Source: Glandiceps talaboti (taxonomy: Eukaryota; Hemichordata; Enteropneusta; Spengelidae). Taken from it: a stretch of DNA of 64,000 bases. This document shows, one piece after another, positions 35,741 through 48,673 of the stretch. The position numbers and the translations under genes were made by a program. The notes below the pieces were generated by a model. The model was not told the DNA's origin, searched no databases, and saw only the letters and a list, made by a program, of their open reading frames with translations. The stretch lies in contig NC_135560.1 in NCBI RefSeq assembly GCF_964340395.1, positions 17,721,098-17,785,097 on the forward strand. The letters are read 5' to 3'. The first letter of the stretch is position 1. Each line of letters begins with the position of its first letter.

Positions 35741-38700
35741 ATAATAATAATGGTAATAATACTCTATTGACATTGAAAAGAATAGTTCTGTATTATAAAA
35801 TCCTGGTCACAAGAAAGCAAAATATTGTTTATGAATATATAGATATGGTTTAATTTTGATAAGATTTTGACCTCTATTTGACCTCAAAACTTGTGTTAAG
35901 CCCTGATTTTTCCATGATTTTAAGTGCAAATGGGTTTCACTTTTCATGAATGAACAGCAAAAATTCAAAAGCATTCTGAAAATATTTCATTCAAATGATG
36001 CTGAAACTCGATAGTATTTTTAAAATGGCAGCAACACACAATGTGAGTAGTCCAAAACATAATTGACTACTTCTACCTGCCATATTGTGCTAGCTTTCCA
36101 TAAAGACATTACATTACATTACACACAGAGATCAGATTTAAAAGTGCATACATTCATGGGCATTAATATCTTACCTATCTGAAAACTTCGCTTTATAGCA
36201 TTAGCTATACCTTCCTTCTAATATTGAATTCCAAGGTACATTCTATGTTATTCTATGTTTAACAGAATAATCATAGTTGGTGAAGGTCAATGGCTATAAG
36301 AGCAGAACGTATTTGTTGTTGATCCATTACAAGTTTTCATACACTGGATAGTTTTTCCCTTTAGATTTCGTGGCAGCGGTAAACAAAACAAGTCACGTCG
36401 CTTTGTCTTCAAGTGCGAATAATTCAGCATATAGTGTCAGCCTGATCAATAATTGTGGTACACACATGGCATTTAATAGGTCTATCTCTGTAAATGTTTG
36501 TGTTGAAAATTGATACAACACTCACTTATCTAGGATGTTGTCCAACACACCTCGTACTGAGTGTCAATTTATCTTGTAAATTGCCATAGTAGTGTTGTTT
36601 CCCTCACGGAAAGTTAATACTGTTGTATAATATTAGAGTATGTCTGGGTATTTGTAGGTTTGCCTTCCTTTTAGTATTATCTTGAGAAAATGAAATACTT
36701 CACGTAAAGTGTTTATCACCAATTGGATTAGATATGTACTTGAAAAATCATGCCAGTGATTCACCACTTCTGAGAATTTATAAAATATTAAAATATGAGA
36801 GAATTTGGAGTGTGACATACATGACAAAATGGCAGAAACATATTTAAATGCATGCCCATGTAACAAATCACCAGTGCAGGCTATATCGATTTCAACCTAT
36901 CAGATTGACCTTGTGAGTCGTGCTACATACACAAAATCGTGACATTGTCGTGATGACTTTGTACGCTCGTGCCGAGTCATAATGATTTACATGACTTTGC
37001 CAACAGAACTAGTATAAAACGATCTTTCTTATTGGCCAATAAGTAGCCCAGTGACTTGGCTATCGACTTGAAAACATCATTCGCTGTAGAGCCATGTTGT
37101 CAAGTCAGATGGCCAATAAGATGACTATATTTGGCCATGTGAGGGCATGCTGCATACATGAAATTCATACCAGTGTCTTCAGGGGTTTCAAAAATATTAA
37201 AATAAATCCCTGGATAATTCAAAATTCTGATAATTATATACCTGTCCTTGTGGACTATACAATGCATAGTTTCTGTACGTCATGTGTATAGCATTTTAAA
37301 TCCTCTTGTGACTAGCTGTCTCCCCTACGGTCTCCAATGGTGATATCTTTGCAGTGACCCGTCGCCATCAGGTCTGACTTGTTACCCTAAATACTGCAGG
37401 ACATATTATGAAGATAAAATTTGGCTGAAAATGATAGAGTTCACCCTTTGATAATACACGATAAATCATTTACGGTTCAGGAAATAGATGAGGCTCATGG
37501 AATGGATTTAAATATTGCGTGCCATTAAAACGTTCCAATTATTCACAGTAAAATTATATGAACATTTTCTCTTTTGTGTTTGTTTGAATGCCATAAAAAT
37601 AAATTACAATAAATGTATGAAAAAAATACTAAAGTTGATTTATACTTTTGTACTTTGGCATTCTTCATGCATCGCGTGTCTGAAATATTAGTTTTTGTTT
37701 TTTTAGTCTCGGACAACAATGAAACTATAAGTTAGCTGAATACTCACAATCGTTAAAAATGAATTACGTGATTGTGTTTGCACCATCTGCGAGTTTAGGT
37801 GGGGGTGTGGAATTCAGGAAATGATGGTGCCATATCGAAAACACACAATCGCATTTCAGTTTAGCAATTTCGTGTAGCAACATGAAGGCCCAATTAATTC
37901 TCATATGTCATGCATGCTCTGTATTGCTGAATCGTTGCCCTGGCAACGTATTCTGGTAGTCGTTCTTATATTTTCTAACCAAGGAAATTTCAATCAGGTG
38001 AATTGACATGAAAGGAAGAGATTATGATAATTGTAGAATGAGAATGCGATTTTACCCTCATTGTTGAAATCTGTAAATGTACTCTACAATGATAGAATTT
38101 GAAAGTATTAGCAGCTGTTACCTCTTATCGTGTGAAATTTCCACAATAAGAAAAAACTAATGAATAAATTTATGCTATTGTCGTGGAAGTTTTAGGAATA
38201 AATGTTACAGAAGAGCATTATAAAATGCACATCGCCATACAAAACTGATCCAGAAATAGCATTTTAATATGTCAGCAAGTACAGGAAGTTGCATGTATTT
38301 TCTACTTTTGAGAAACCTGTTGTATGTTTGAGAAAAAAAATGCTGATGAAAGATACATCTGTTAGTATAGATAAGCCGATCCTTGTTTCATCCATGAGCA
38401 AAGATGAAAGGGATTTTCTCACTCTTTCATCATTTTTATCTCTCTCTTATGCTATGGTTTTGATTCATTGAGTTTCAATATCAATGTGACATCAAATCCA
38501 CTGAGTAAATTACTTCCAACAGAATTCCTCACTCAAATACAGAATACCTTGCTCAAATATGAAACTCCTTTCCGCTGATCTCTATCAGTACGATGCATCT
38601 AAAAAGATACAATCTGTAACAACAGGAAGAGTGTGAGTAATAACTGAAAGGAAAGTACTTCAAAAAAGATGTAATCAACAGATATTATTGAATGTAAAAT

Positions 38701-40730
38701 AAATATCATTTCAAGTAATTTTTCATGTTGCATGATAATTATGAAATAATCAAAAGAAAAATATAGAGAGTGTTGATATTTTAGTTGAGACAGTTCAGCC
38801 ACATTTTTGTAACTGAAGTCGTCCTTTTTGGCTTTACAAAATGCACAAAATGATTTTGGAAAATCGATGTTGATACAGCATGATAAATGTGGATGAGTAT
38901 CCAAATGATTTAGTGATGTTTGAAAAAAAATCTGTTCGTGAACAATTTTGCCAAAATGTTCATGGTATATCTAAAATTTAAACACCTGCTGATAGATCTA
39001 ACACTTACTATACTATACATAATTCATGTTTTCATGTTTTAACAGTTGCCGTGATATAAAAAATATTTCAAATTTCAACATAATTTGCAACCACTAAAGA
39101 CAACTAAGTTACAGATTATGTTTCTTTATAGCTAAAGAAATACTCATAATAATGAGTACATTATCTACTTAACAGAACCTTTTATATACCAGTGGAGAAA
39201 TAGAAATATGCAAAGAAGGCAGTACAGTACATTTACTATATATTTCTCTTGAATTTTCAAATTACCCCAAAAAAGAGGTGACAAAATAAGTACTCTGTAC
39301 ATTAATCTGAACTTTTCCGCTAAAAAATAGCTTCCAAGGCATTCGAATTCAGCCTTTAGGCAATTTCAATGAAAATACCAAATTAATGATATTTTAGTCA
39401 AAGATGAGTGTTCTGTGCTCAGCTCAGGTAAAATAATTGAACCCAGCATGAGATCTTAGCAGTGGTACTTATAAAAATAACTGACATGCTGACATTCAAC
39501 AATTGTTCTATACTTTTCTCAACATGTTTGTTGAATTAATTGGATAAAAAGGGACATCCTGTCCACACTGTGTAGTCAGATGGGATCAATGTTGTTCTAG
39601 TCCGATTCAATCAATGTCTTTGCATCTCAGTGGTTGTAGCTCTTTATAATTTGTATTGATTTGTCCTGCCGCAACATTGAACTGACTGTGACAAGGTGAA
39701 CGTTAAGGTTAGTTGCGTTAAGGTTACCAATTTTCCTTCTACACCTGCGCACAGATGAGCCTGCTATCAACAAAATTGAACTCAACAGTGCATAGGTTGC
39801 CGCTATGTAAGGGAAATACTCTGTTTATTCATATTTGATAAGAACTTGATTTCTAATCATGGGTGTGACTAGTACCACTGATGAAACATATCTCTCTTTA
39901 TTTCGTATTTTGACTTTAAAGCTGAACTAAGCGTAACTTGAATGTGATTTTTTGATGAGACGAGCAACAGATATATATTCACTGAAAATTGTTAAAATAC
40001 CAATAATTGGACATTATACATGTTAATTAGAGGTCGATTTTATCTATGAGTAGAAGAGCAATAGGCTGAAATCATTAATGGCTGATTTTTGGGTGCAGAC
40101 CCAAACATCAATTTAATTGAAATTCTCATATCATATTATGTGTACAGCTATATAAATATGATAAACCACAGGTGAGTAAATACTGTTCAGGTGTACAATG
40201 TTATGAATGAGTTATAATTTCTAATGAAACATTTTCAAAAAATGTTCCAGTCGCATCTAATGCAGCTTTAATTTACATTGTTGATGAGTTATAACATTGA
40301 TATTAAACAATATGCTGCAAAATGGTAGTCTTAATTTTGAAAATGGTTTTGAAAAAATATCTGTAAAATATAACTTTGACTTTGATTTCTTGAAGAAAGT
40401 ATCGAAGATATGAAACCATTTTCATTTTCAATGTATGTCATTGAAAAGAAATATCTTATGACATGAAATTATCTTCATTTATATCATTTTGAGTTTTAGA
40501 AAAGATATGTGCAAAATGAAACAATTTTCATATTCAGCTATTTTTAATCTACAAATTTGAAAACCCCCACACTATATCTCCAATCCCATGCTGTATAAAT
40601 GACAACAGTGCCAAATATGATTTTACTAGAGTTCTGAAACATTGAGAAAGTACGGGAAAGGAAAAGAAAACTTAAAAAGATTTTGTGTAATTCTAGACAT
40701 TGTGTATGTTGATTCTATGGTGATCTGACA

Positions 40731-40765
40731 TGATGTGATGTGGTGTGGTGTGGTGTGGTGTGAAG
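40731..40765. repeat. (TGTGG)n short repeat
   Basis: Four to five copies of 'tgtgg' occur in a row, flanked by 'gatgtgatg'. It is a simple repeat. Confidence 0.85.
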
Positions 40766-40846
40766 TAACATTACCATATGTGGCATGTTGTGGTATAGTG
40801 TGACGTGATATATGGTACATTCATTGGTATTTAATATGCATGCAAC

Positions 40847-41114
40847 CAGGGGTGAACAAATCATTTTGTGAACTGGTGGTCCCCGGACCAGTGCCTTAAA
40901 AAATCCAATGTCCTCTGAAAGAATTAGTGGTCCCAGGTCCCGCTAATGTGAAACAGTAAATCTTACCTATGAATCTTTATATTCAGACGACTTTTTAACA
41001 CAGTTATTAACAGTAAGGTACTGGTCCGATGGACCAGAAAAGGTAAAATTTGTGTGATCCGCCCCAAAAAATCGCTAGTTCCAGACCCAGGACCAGTGGA
41101 TTTGATCACCCCTG
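40847..41114. mobile_element. Small hAT-like non-autonomous element
   Basis: The ends are 'caggggtga(a)caaat' on the left and, on the opposite strand, 'caggggtgatcaaatccact' on the right, 268 bp apart. CAGGGGTG fits the hAT-type terminal pattern (CAG-x-G-G/A-T-G). Inside, 'ggtccccggaccagt' and 'ctggtccgatggaccag' are further palindromes. The flanks ('catgcaac' and 'cgcaagtt') do not show a clean 8-bp target duplication. No transposase. Confidence 0.6.
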
Positions 41115-42714
41115 CGCAAGTTATGAAAGTGCTGTGATGCTGTACAAACAACTTGCAACAAATGACCAAATGACCATTTATGAGAATTTATCCAAATTTG
41201 TTCAATTTTCCATATTTTATTCCATGTTTGTTGTCAAATATGTTTCTATACCGTGTTATGAACTAAAGAGCAAGTCAGAAGTGATGAAGATTATAGGAAG
41301 GAAACTTATACTCAAACCCGTGGGCAGAATCTTGCAGTATTAAAAAAACATGCAACCAACTCCTACACAGGAAATTAGATGTACTATGCTAGAGATTTGA
41401 TGTAACCAAAGAATTTGGGGTGTGTATACTTCTCAACATAAACCACCTTTAAGTCTAAGTCAAGGTAAAAGCATCGTGTCATAGTTCTTGTTTTCAAAGC
41501 AGATAGTATTTTGTTGAAAGATAAAGTTCAGTTTTGGAAATATCAGAGATAAATGAATTGGCTGTCTGTCAACATATTACTATCTGTATAGCTCATATTT
41601 TATTCATAGGAGTTCTACTCCTGAGATGGGAGGAAATTTGTACTTGTTTTTCTCATACTTATCCGTGGGGTTAGACATCATTCAAATTTAAACCCAGTCA
41701 TGGATTGATTTTGTTTTCCATTTTTTTACTGTGCAACTAGAGAAAGTTAGTTTGATATTCAACAGGCATACAATAAGTGGGCAGGTGTAATCATTAAAGG
41801 ACAATACACATATTGTTAATTGGAATCAAAAACTGAAATCTAAACTCAAGAATGAAATTTTGTAATTTATTTTTTTAAATTGACATTTTAGTTTAAATTG
41901 ATATTTTACAATGATAGAGCAGATGTACAGGTGCTGTCATCAATTTAATGAATACATTAATTTATGAAAATGTTGTGATATATAGAAACTGTATGGTCAG
42001 ATAGAACCTCAGATATTGATTTGATGAGTAGAGAACTCAATTCAACTCTGCTCAATATTGTTCCGAATTGTATATTAATGAATCAATAAATCTGATTATG
42101 TCATGTAACCATGGTAATAGTAATTACATAATTTGCTCTTTGCATTTGAGATTAATTGACTAGACTGTAAAGCAACAGATGTATGCATCAGGAATATACT
42201 CCCCAATATTTAGAAATAAAAAATAATTGTGCCTCTGGTGGAATTTTCATCGATGAAGCATAAAATTTAGGATTTTACTTTATACCAGTAATTGTGTATT
42301 CTATTACCTATCTGTATAGTTTATCTTGGTAGTATTACTTTTCAAAGTATGAGAACTCTTCAAGAGACAAGGTAAACAAAGGTAAACAGTGTATGTCAAG
42401 GAATAATGTCATATGTGATGAATGCTCGATGATGCAGATCGACAATAACAAAACTCCAACTAATATGACTTTTTGTTCTTTTCAATTTTCACCTGTTGAA
42501 GCCTATATAAACCCTTTAAGAAACCATTCAGTTCTTCCTAATTGTTAAACTGAATATTTCCTGTCTACTTGATATCCTCAATGTATCTTTTAGCTTCCAA
42601 CAAGTGTAGCCGACATACAGGGACTGTAGCATTACTGTTTAACATAAACCAAACACTTTGCTTCTTTCTGATGTCAGTTTTAATACCACAAAACAGTAGT
42701 ACAATGTACCATTC

Positions 42715-42780
42715 ACCGATAGTGATGTGTATGTGTATGTGGAGGTGGGGATGGGGGTGGGTGGTGGGTGGGAATTAAGA
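42715..42780. repeat. G-rich simple sequence
   Basis: A purine/G-rich run, 'ggaggtggggatgggggtgg' and onward, containing many G-triplets. G-quadruplex potential on the + strand. Confidence 0.8.
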
Positions 42781-42897
42781 TGTGATTATGTTTATTTTAC
42801 ATGTGTATGGAGGAGGGGGGCTATACATGTAGATGTGTGGCTGTGTTAAATTTATGTGGATATGTGGTGAATGTATGGGTGTGGGCATGTGGGTTTG

Positions 42898-43040
42898 GCG
42901 TGTATGTATGTATGTATGTATGTATGTATGTATGTATGTATGTATGTACGTACGTACTTACGTATGTATGTACGTACGTACGTAGGTACGTACGTATCTA
43001 TCTAGTATCTATACATATACATATATATATATTTATATGA
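42898..43040. repeat. (GTAT)n and (ACGT)n tetranucleotide repeats with AT tail
   Basis: About a dozen GTAT units pass into alternating GTAC/ACGT units (self-complementary, 'acgtacgtacgt'), then 'atctatctagtatc' and 'atacatatatatat'. The Tyr/Val/Cys-rich ORF here is an artefact. Confidence 0.95.
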
Positions 43041-45411
43041 TATGCATGCATTCATGTACATATACCTAATATAAAATATATACAGCTATGTATAATGTAC
43101 ATGTGACCTACATTAACTAATTGTAAGTCCTGTGAATGTTTCCTAATGTAATCAAGCATTAACAGGACTTTGTTCATTCAACACACAGATTAAAGCCAAA
43201 TTTCTATCAACACCCGTGCTTCCTTAGCTCTATCAACCATAATTTCATTATTCAAAAACAAAATCTTTCATGAATTCTCCTAAATTGAATCTGACATTTG
43301 CTGCTAGCAATGATAATCATATTATTAGAGACATCGTTGATATATTAGTGTTAGGATAGGATAAACTTGTTCTACATATAGCTGTATATGTGTTTCATAA
43401 ATACCTTGTTGTAAGCCCCAGGCTGTGTGTGTCCTGTATCAATTGAGACTTGATTTACCTTCTTCTCATCTCCCTTGATTACCTCTTCAAGGATAATGAC
43501 TTGTAATAAGAAAAAGAGCCGAAAAGTTAATGAATTTTTTTTCCTACAAATAAAAATGAATTTATATTTATTATTATAAGGACATTATAGGCATCATTTT
43601 TGATCATGTTTGATGTTTTACTTTGTACTGCACCCCCCAAGGAGCTGTACTAGGCAGGATCTGCCCCTGGCCAAAGTATATCTGTTGAACTACATGATAT
43701 ACATTAAAATGTAGCACAAAGGTGAGATTACCTTCATGAGTTTAACCTGTTTGATCAAAAGTAGTTGAACAGCAGCCATTTTTAGGTGAAAAATCAAAAC
43801 TTTTAAATTTATCTTTGCAATTATTGGTATAACACAGTCATGCTATGGAAAGGAAATTCAAATGTTGTAGTACCCCTATTGTTTGGTGTGAGTTGTTGTA
43901 AACCTAAGTATTTTTTCCAATAGAAAATTTTGTGATTTTACAGTCTTCTGCGGCTAGTACTCAAAGACTAATTTTTATGAATTACCACACAGGTACATTG
44001 TAATCATGTACAAGAATGCATTTTTAATAGTCGCTACTTATTTTGCTCTTTTGTTTCAAGCAAAATTTAAAGTGAACATAAGTTTGGTAAAAATGTCCAG
44101 ATTGACACTCTGTTTTCAGATAATTCTTAGTGCTAAATTACTTATTAGCACCAGTTAGATACCAGTTAGATACAGGAATATAAAAAAGATTTTTCTAAAA
44201 ATAGTAATTTAATACACTTATGGGTGTTGAAGGGAATAAGCATTCAAAAAACCAAACCTCAAGCAATCACAACCATGCCCATAACAACTGTATAAGTTAA
44301 TATTTTCTTTAAAAATTAATAATATTGACACACTGCTACAGGTGACTGAAACATGCAAAATACATGGCTGATTAGTATGCATTTATGTAAATTACATTTA
44401 TTAGCATATGACCTATGACTCAGGTCAGGTACACTGATTATTCCATTGAAAATTATGTAGGAAAGTTTTAAACTTTGTGCAATTAGAAATGTTTATGCAT
44501 CCAATTATGAGATATTTGATAAAACTTGAACCATGATGAGCCAAACAATTCTTCACCTAAAGTAGCAGAAGTATACACATTTGTGTTTTTTCTTGTACTA
44601 TTTACACATCAAATTTGTCATTCTTTCTAAGTCACTTTTTATTATCATAGTCAAGAGTAATGATTCAATGTTTTGAGATTGCTCAGTGGTGGATGAAATT
44701 TTTGCAATATGATAGCGATATTCCCCAATACCCTAAGGTCCCATCAAATCTAACATATTACTACTACTTTGATGACAGAGTAACGATTATGTTTTTTCCA
44801 ACACAAATTTGAAAAACGACTTTTTGTTTCATGTACTGACATTTCAATAAAAAACGGGGGTCAACCCAACAAGCTCTGAATGTTTGTCTTCATACATGTG
44901 CACTTTTCGTTATCTTGACCTGGTATAGATTCATTTTTATGAAAAATTATCATGCCTGTATATAAAGCACTATGTATGAAATTTATAACAGTAAGCTAGG
45001 AGGTCATTTGTTAAACTTCAATGAGCTGGCTAATTGAGATAACTTTTTTCTCATAATATTTAGCTAGTTTTGCAAGGGCATTCTGCTAAAATTTTGTCAT
45101 TTTTGTAATTTTCGTGAACTATTAAGTTTATTGGCATATGTAAATTAGCAATACTGGTAGTAAATTATAAATTACTGAAATTTAAACATCTCCGAAATGA
45201 TGGTATAAATGCAAGTTGCCAGAAGCCAAATATTGCATGCGCTATCTAAATGTACCAATTTAACTACATCTTTACTATTGACACATAATTTACATATATG
45301 CAAGAGGTCAAATGTCAAGATGAGAATGCCAAACAAGTTTACTGTTCATAAAACGTCTGCCATACTGATACCATTGAATCGTAAAATTATTGTCAGAGTC
45401 CTATAAAAGAC

Positions 45412-45424
45412 AGGTCAAAGGTCA
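45412..45424 (+). promoter_or_regulatory. Perfect DR1 nuclear-receptor-type motif
   Basis: The sequence is AGGTCA-A-AGGTCA, the DR1 consensus bound by RXR, HNF4 and COUP-TF type receptors. Only sequence identity to the consensus supports it; binding is unproven. Confidence 0.35.
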
Positions 45425-46969
45425 AAAATAGTACAACACACATCCGTAGCATTAAAATACTTAGTAATGTTCAGGATACATTAAGGACTTATAAATTCTA
45501 TGAAGCTTGAAGGTTGGTATCAGGTTTTTGCATTTAAAGATGAACAACTCGTATACTGGCATTGTTTGATATTTTGCAATGGATTTGTGTATTTTCAGAT
45601 AACCATAAAAAAACACAAGCAATGATACTCCACTATGTTTGCTTGACATTGAGCAATAAGATTGAATATTGATAAGAAAGATAAGTCTTAATTCAGCTGA
45701 CATAGATATGCCAAAATTTATATCTTGGTTCTCCCCTGTGTAGTTCTCATCAATTCTAATTTTTATCGGTACATTTATCATAATTTCATCCCAGTCATGC
45801 AGCACTAAATCATATCTGACAGTTTCTATAGGTTGTGTGACAGCTTTTACTGGAAGAAAGGCAGGACCACTTTTTGCAAAAAAAAAATAACAAAAAAGAT
45901 ACATATGGTTAGTCCATTAGTTAAATAAACAGGCATACAGTGAGTTATTTGAACGAGTTCTTACAGTGGTCTGAGCAACTGTACGAGTGCAAACACCCTG
46001 AGTGCCCTATCTGTCACGTATGCATCATAGGAACTGTTATTTAACATTGTTTTATAGTATACAAAAAACAAAGTTCGCAAAGACCTATAACATGTATAGT
46101 TGACATTATTTTTTTTTATGTAACACTCCATAGAATGGTCAGTAACACACTCACTTGTATACAGGTATATTAAAAGTAACATTTTCAGCATGCAACTGGA
46201 GAGTAAATACCATGATAGTACGTGTGCACACACAGTGATATTTGTAATAATTTCTGCCTGTCTGTGGACACCTTGTAGACACAATCTGATTAAATTTTGA
46301 TGAAGTAAAACAATAAAAAACATTTTTGTTTTATAATCTTGCCATATTTCATGTATAATATTTAGTGTTTTGTATGTCATCATTAATACTTGATTAACGT
46401 GAACCCTCTTCTAGAGATACATGAAATATAGTTAAATAAAGCAAACAAAATTTTAATCATATTGCCTGTGGACACAATTTCTAATTTAGTCAAAAAAAAT
46501 CTAACTGATAGTTGACCAGATCGGAATAAAAAGGAGCAATTACAAACTGTATGAGAATGTAACTTGTTCATGTTATTACAAATTCAAAGCTCTTTTCTTT
46601 TTAAAAAGACTAAATCAATAATCTTGTTTTCATTGTTCTATTGATCGACTTAAACCTGCGTGATATTTCATGACAATAACATTGATCAGGATATTGTCAA
46701 TGTTGTCGGCTTTGATATTTGAATATATGAATTGACTTAGGAGCTTACTAGGAATGTAGTAGTAATATATGTGTCCTATCATTGGCTCTCTATTATCATG
46801 TGACATTTCACTACATTCACTTGGTATGTTCATTATATGTATGCCAGGTATCACCCAAGTCTATCTTTCATTGTCACTTTAATATACTGTCATTTTATTT
46901 CATGTTACATTGTCGTTCTACTGTGTCATTACATCACCCCATGGTCACTACATCATTATCAATACCTCA

Positions 46970-46981
46970 CTACTACTTCTA

Positions 46982-47065
<84 letters not shown>

Positions 47066-47095
47066 CTCCTAACTACTACTACTACTACTTCTACT
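46970..47095. repeat. (ACT)n trinucleotide repeat
   Basis: A long CTA/ACT run with embedded CGA variants and a 'cctcctaa' break. The poly-Thr, poly-Tyr and poly-Leu ORFs here are artefacts. Confidence 0.95.
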
Positions 47096-47470
47096 ACTGT
47101 CACTAGACACATTACCTCATTGTCATAGTGACGACTCCCAATCACTACACCAGTCATGTTAATAGTCCACTACCAGTACCTCACTGTCATTATATCACTG
47201 TCATTACCCCAGTCATTACCCAACTGTCATTACCTCACTATCACTACATCGTTATCACTACCTCACTGTCATTACTCGACTATCACTACCTTACGGTCAT
47301 TACCCCACTGTCAGTACATTACTATCATTACATTGCTGTCAGTAACTCTTGGTCATTACCAAACTGTCACTGCATCTATCATTACCTCACTGTCACCCAC
47401 ATCTTTATCTCTATATCACTATATTACTCATTACCTCATTGACATAATATCATCACAGTCACTTCCTGAC
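47096..47470. repeat. Degenerate short-unit minisatellite (TCATTACCTCACTG-like)
   Basis: Variants of 'cactgtcattacctcactg' recur with units of about 12-25 bp up to about 47470, directly after the ACT repeat. ORFs of 104 and 134 codons here are artefacts of the missing stop words in the repeat. Confidence 0.8.
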
Positions 47471-48660
47471 GTGTCATGTTTTATACCTGACACTTCATGT
47501 GTTGCACACCACTCACTTGAAGTAATTAAATTTCTCTCAGCACATCATTTCCATACCTAGTTGACGAGTCCCAAAGTGCTTCTGTTGAGTTTGAATTATA
47601 TTCATCATTATTAATACATCATCATCTTTTATCACTGTCATTTCATAAATATAGTCATTTTAATGATTATTTCCTAAACATCACACTCAATGATATCATT
47701 TGACCTTTATAAAACTAATTCATTTCTAAGCTTAAAATCAATTTTTTTGATGTCAGAAATACAGTTGTGAAAGCCTTATATCTGAAGATACATTGAAAAA
47801 GCATTGACATTTCTGGAAAATTTGAGAACAGTTCATTTACTTTGCTTTCAAAAGTTGACAGTAATAAAGTCATAAAGATAATTAATACCTTCGGGGAAAA
47901 GACAGGTGGTCCAAAACCATAATTACAAAAAATTAATTAATCATTATTATTACGCGCTGCCAAGTTGAATTATGGAATATTGATCGATGTTTATTTTCCA
48001 AAATGATATTTTAGTAATCTTAGGGCATACTTTCGATCATTTGTCATTGTCTGTGGTGAAATAGTTATTTGGAAAATAATTGCATAAAGAGTATAGAATT
48101 CATAAGTAAGTTGATATAACGAGCTAAAATGAGTGAAATTAATCATATTGGCATAGTTTAGCAAGCAACAGTCAGTGGACCAGTGTATCCATCACAAAGT
48201 TCGTTCAACATAGCTGGAGGGCTGTACAGCTTGTTGTTCGTAAGTAAGTTCCGACACTCTTTCTTTAATGTCAAGGTCTCCTCAAGGGCATTTTGGCAAG
48301 TATAATCTGTAATATTATATATTTTATCCCTCATTAGATCCAAAAGTGACTCTTAGTTTGGTTGATACAATAAATTGTTCTGTCAGTGTCTATTTTATTA
48401 GCTGTAATTTATTCTGTAGATTGTGTTTTTTGAAAGTTAGTAATGGCTATCAACTTTGACTCTTACTTTTGATAGCAGATACTATAAATTATTAACAGGT
48501 ATGTCCGTCACTTTGTTTCATGACATATGCAAATTTGACCAAATGGCAGCAGTAATTGTAGTTAAAAATCAATATTTACTGCACAACTCAAAAAGTGTAT
48601 AAAGGCTTCAGCCAAGTGTCTAGTCCATATTATCAAGTGCAAGCTTTCTTTTAAGACCCC

Positions 48661-48673
48661 TGACCTTTGACCT
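48661..48673 (-). promoter_or_regulatory. Perfect DR1 nuclear-receptor-type motif
   Basis: On the + strand it reads TGACCT-T-TGACCT, the reverse complement of the DR1 consensus. A further half-site-like 'tgaacct' follows. Sequence match only. Confidence 0.35.

Noticed and set aside
45961-46383. 140-codon minus-strand ORF next to the 45461-45904 ORF
   Set aside because: Composition is irregular and hydrophobic, no homology recognised; most likely chance in an AT-rich intron.
46782-47560. Poly-Tyr, poly-Thr, poly-Leu and Ser-rich ORFs of 70-134 codons
   Set aside because: They arise from the ACT trinucleotide array and the TCATTAC minisatellite, with no splice context.
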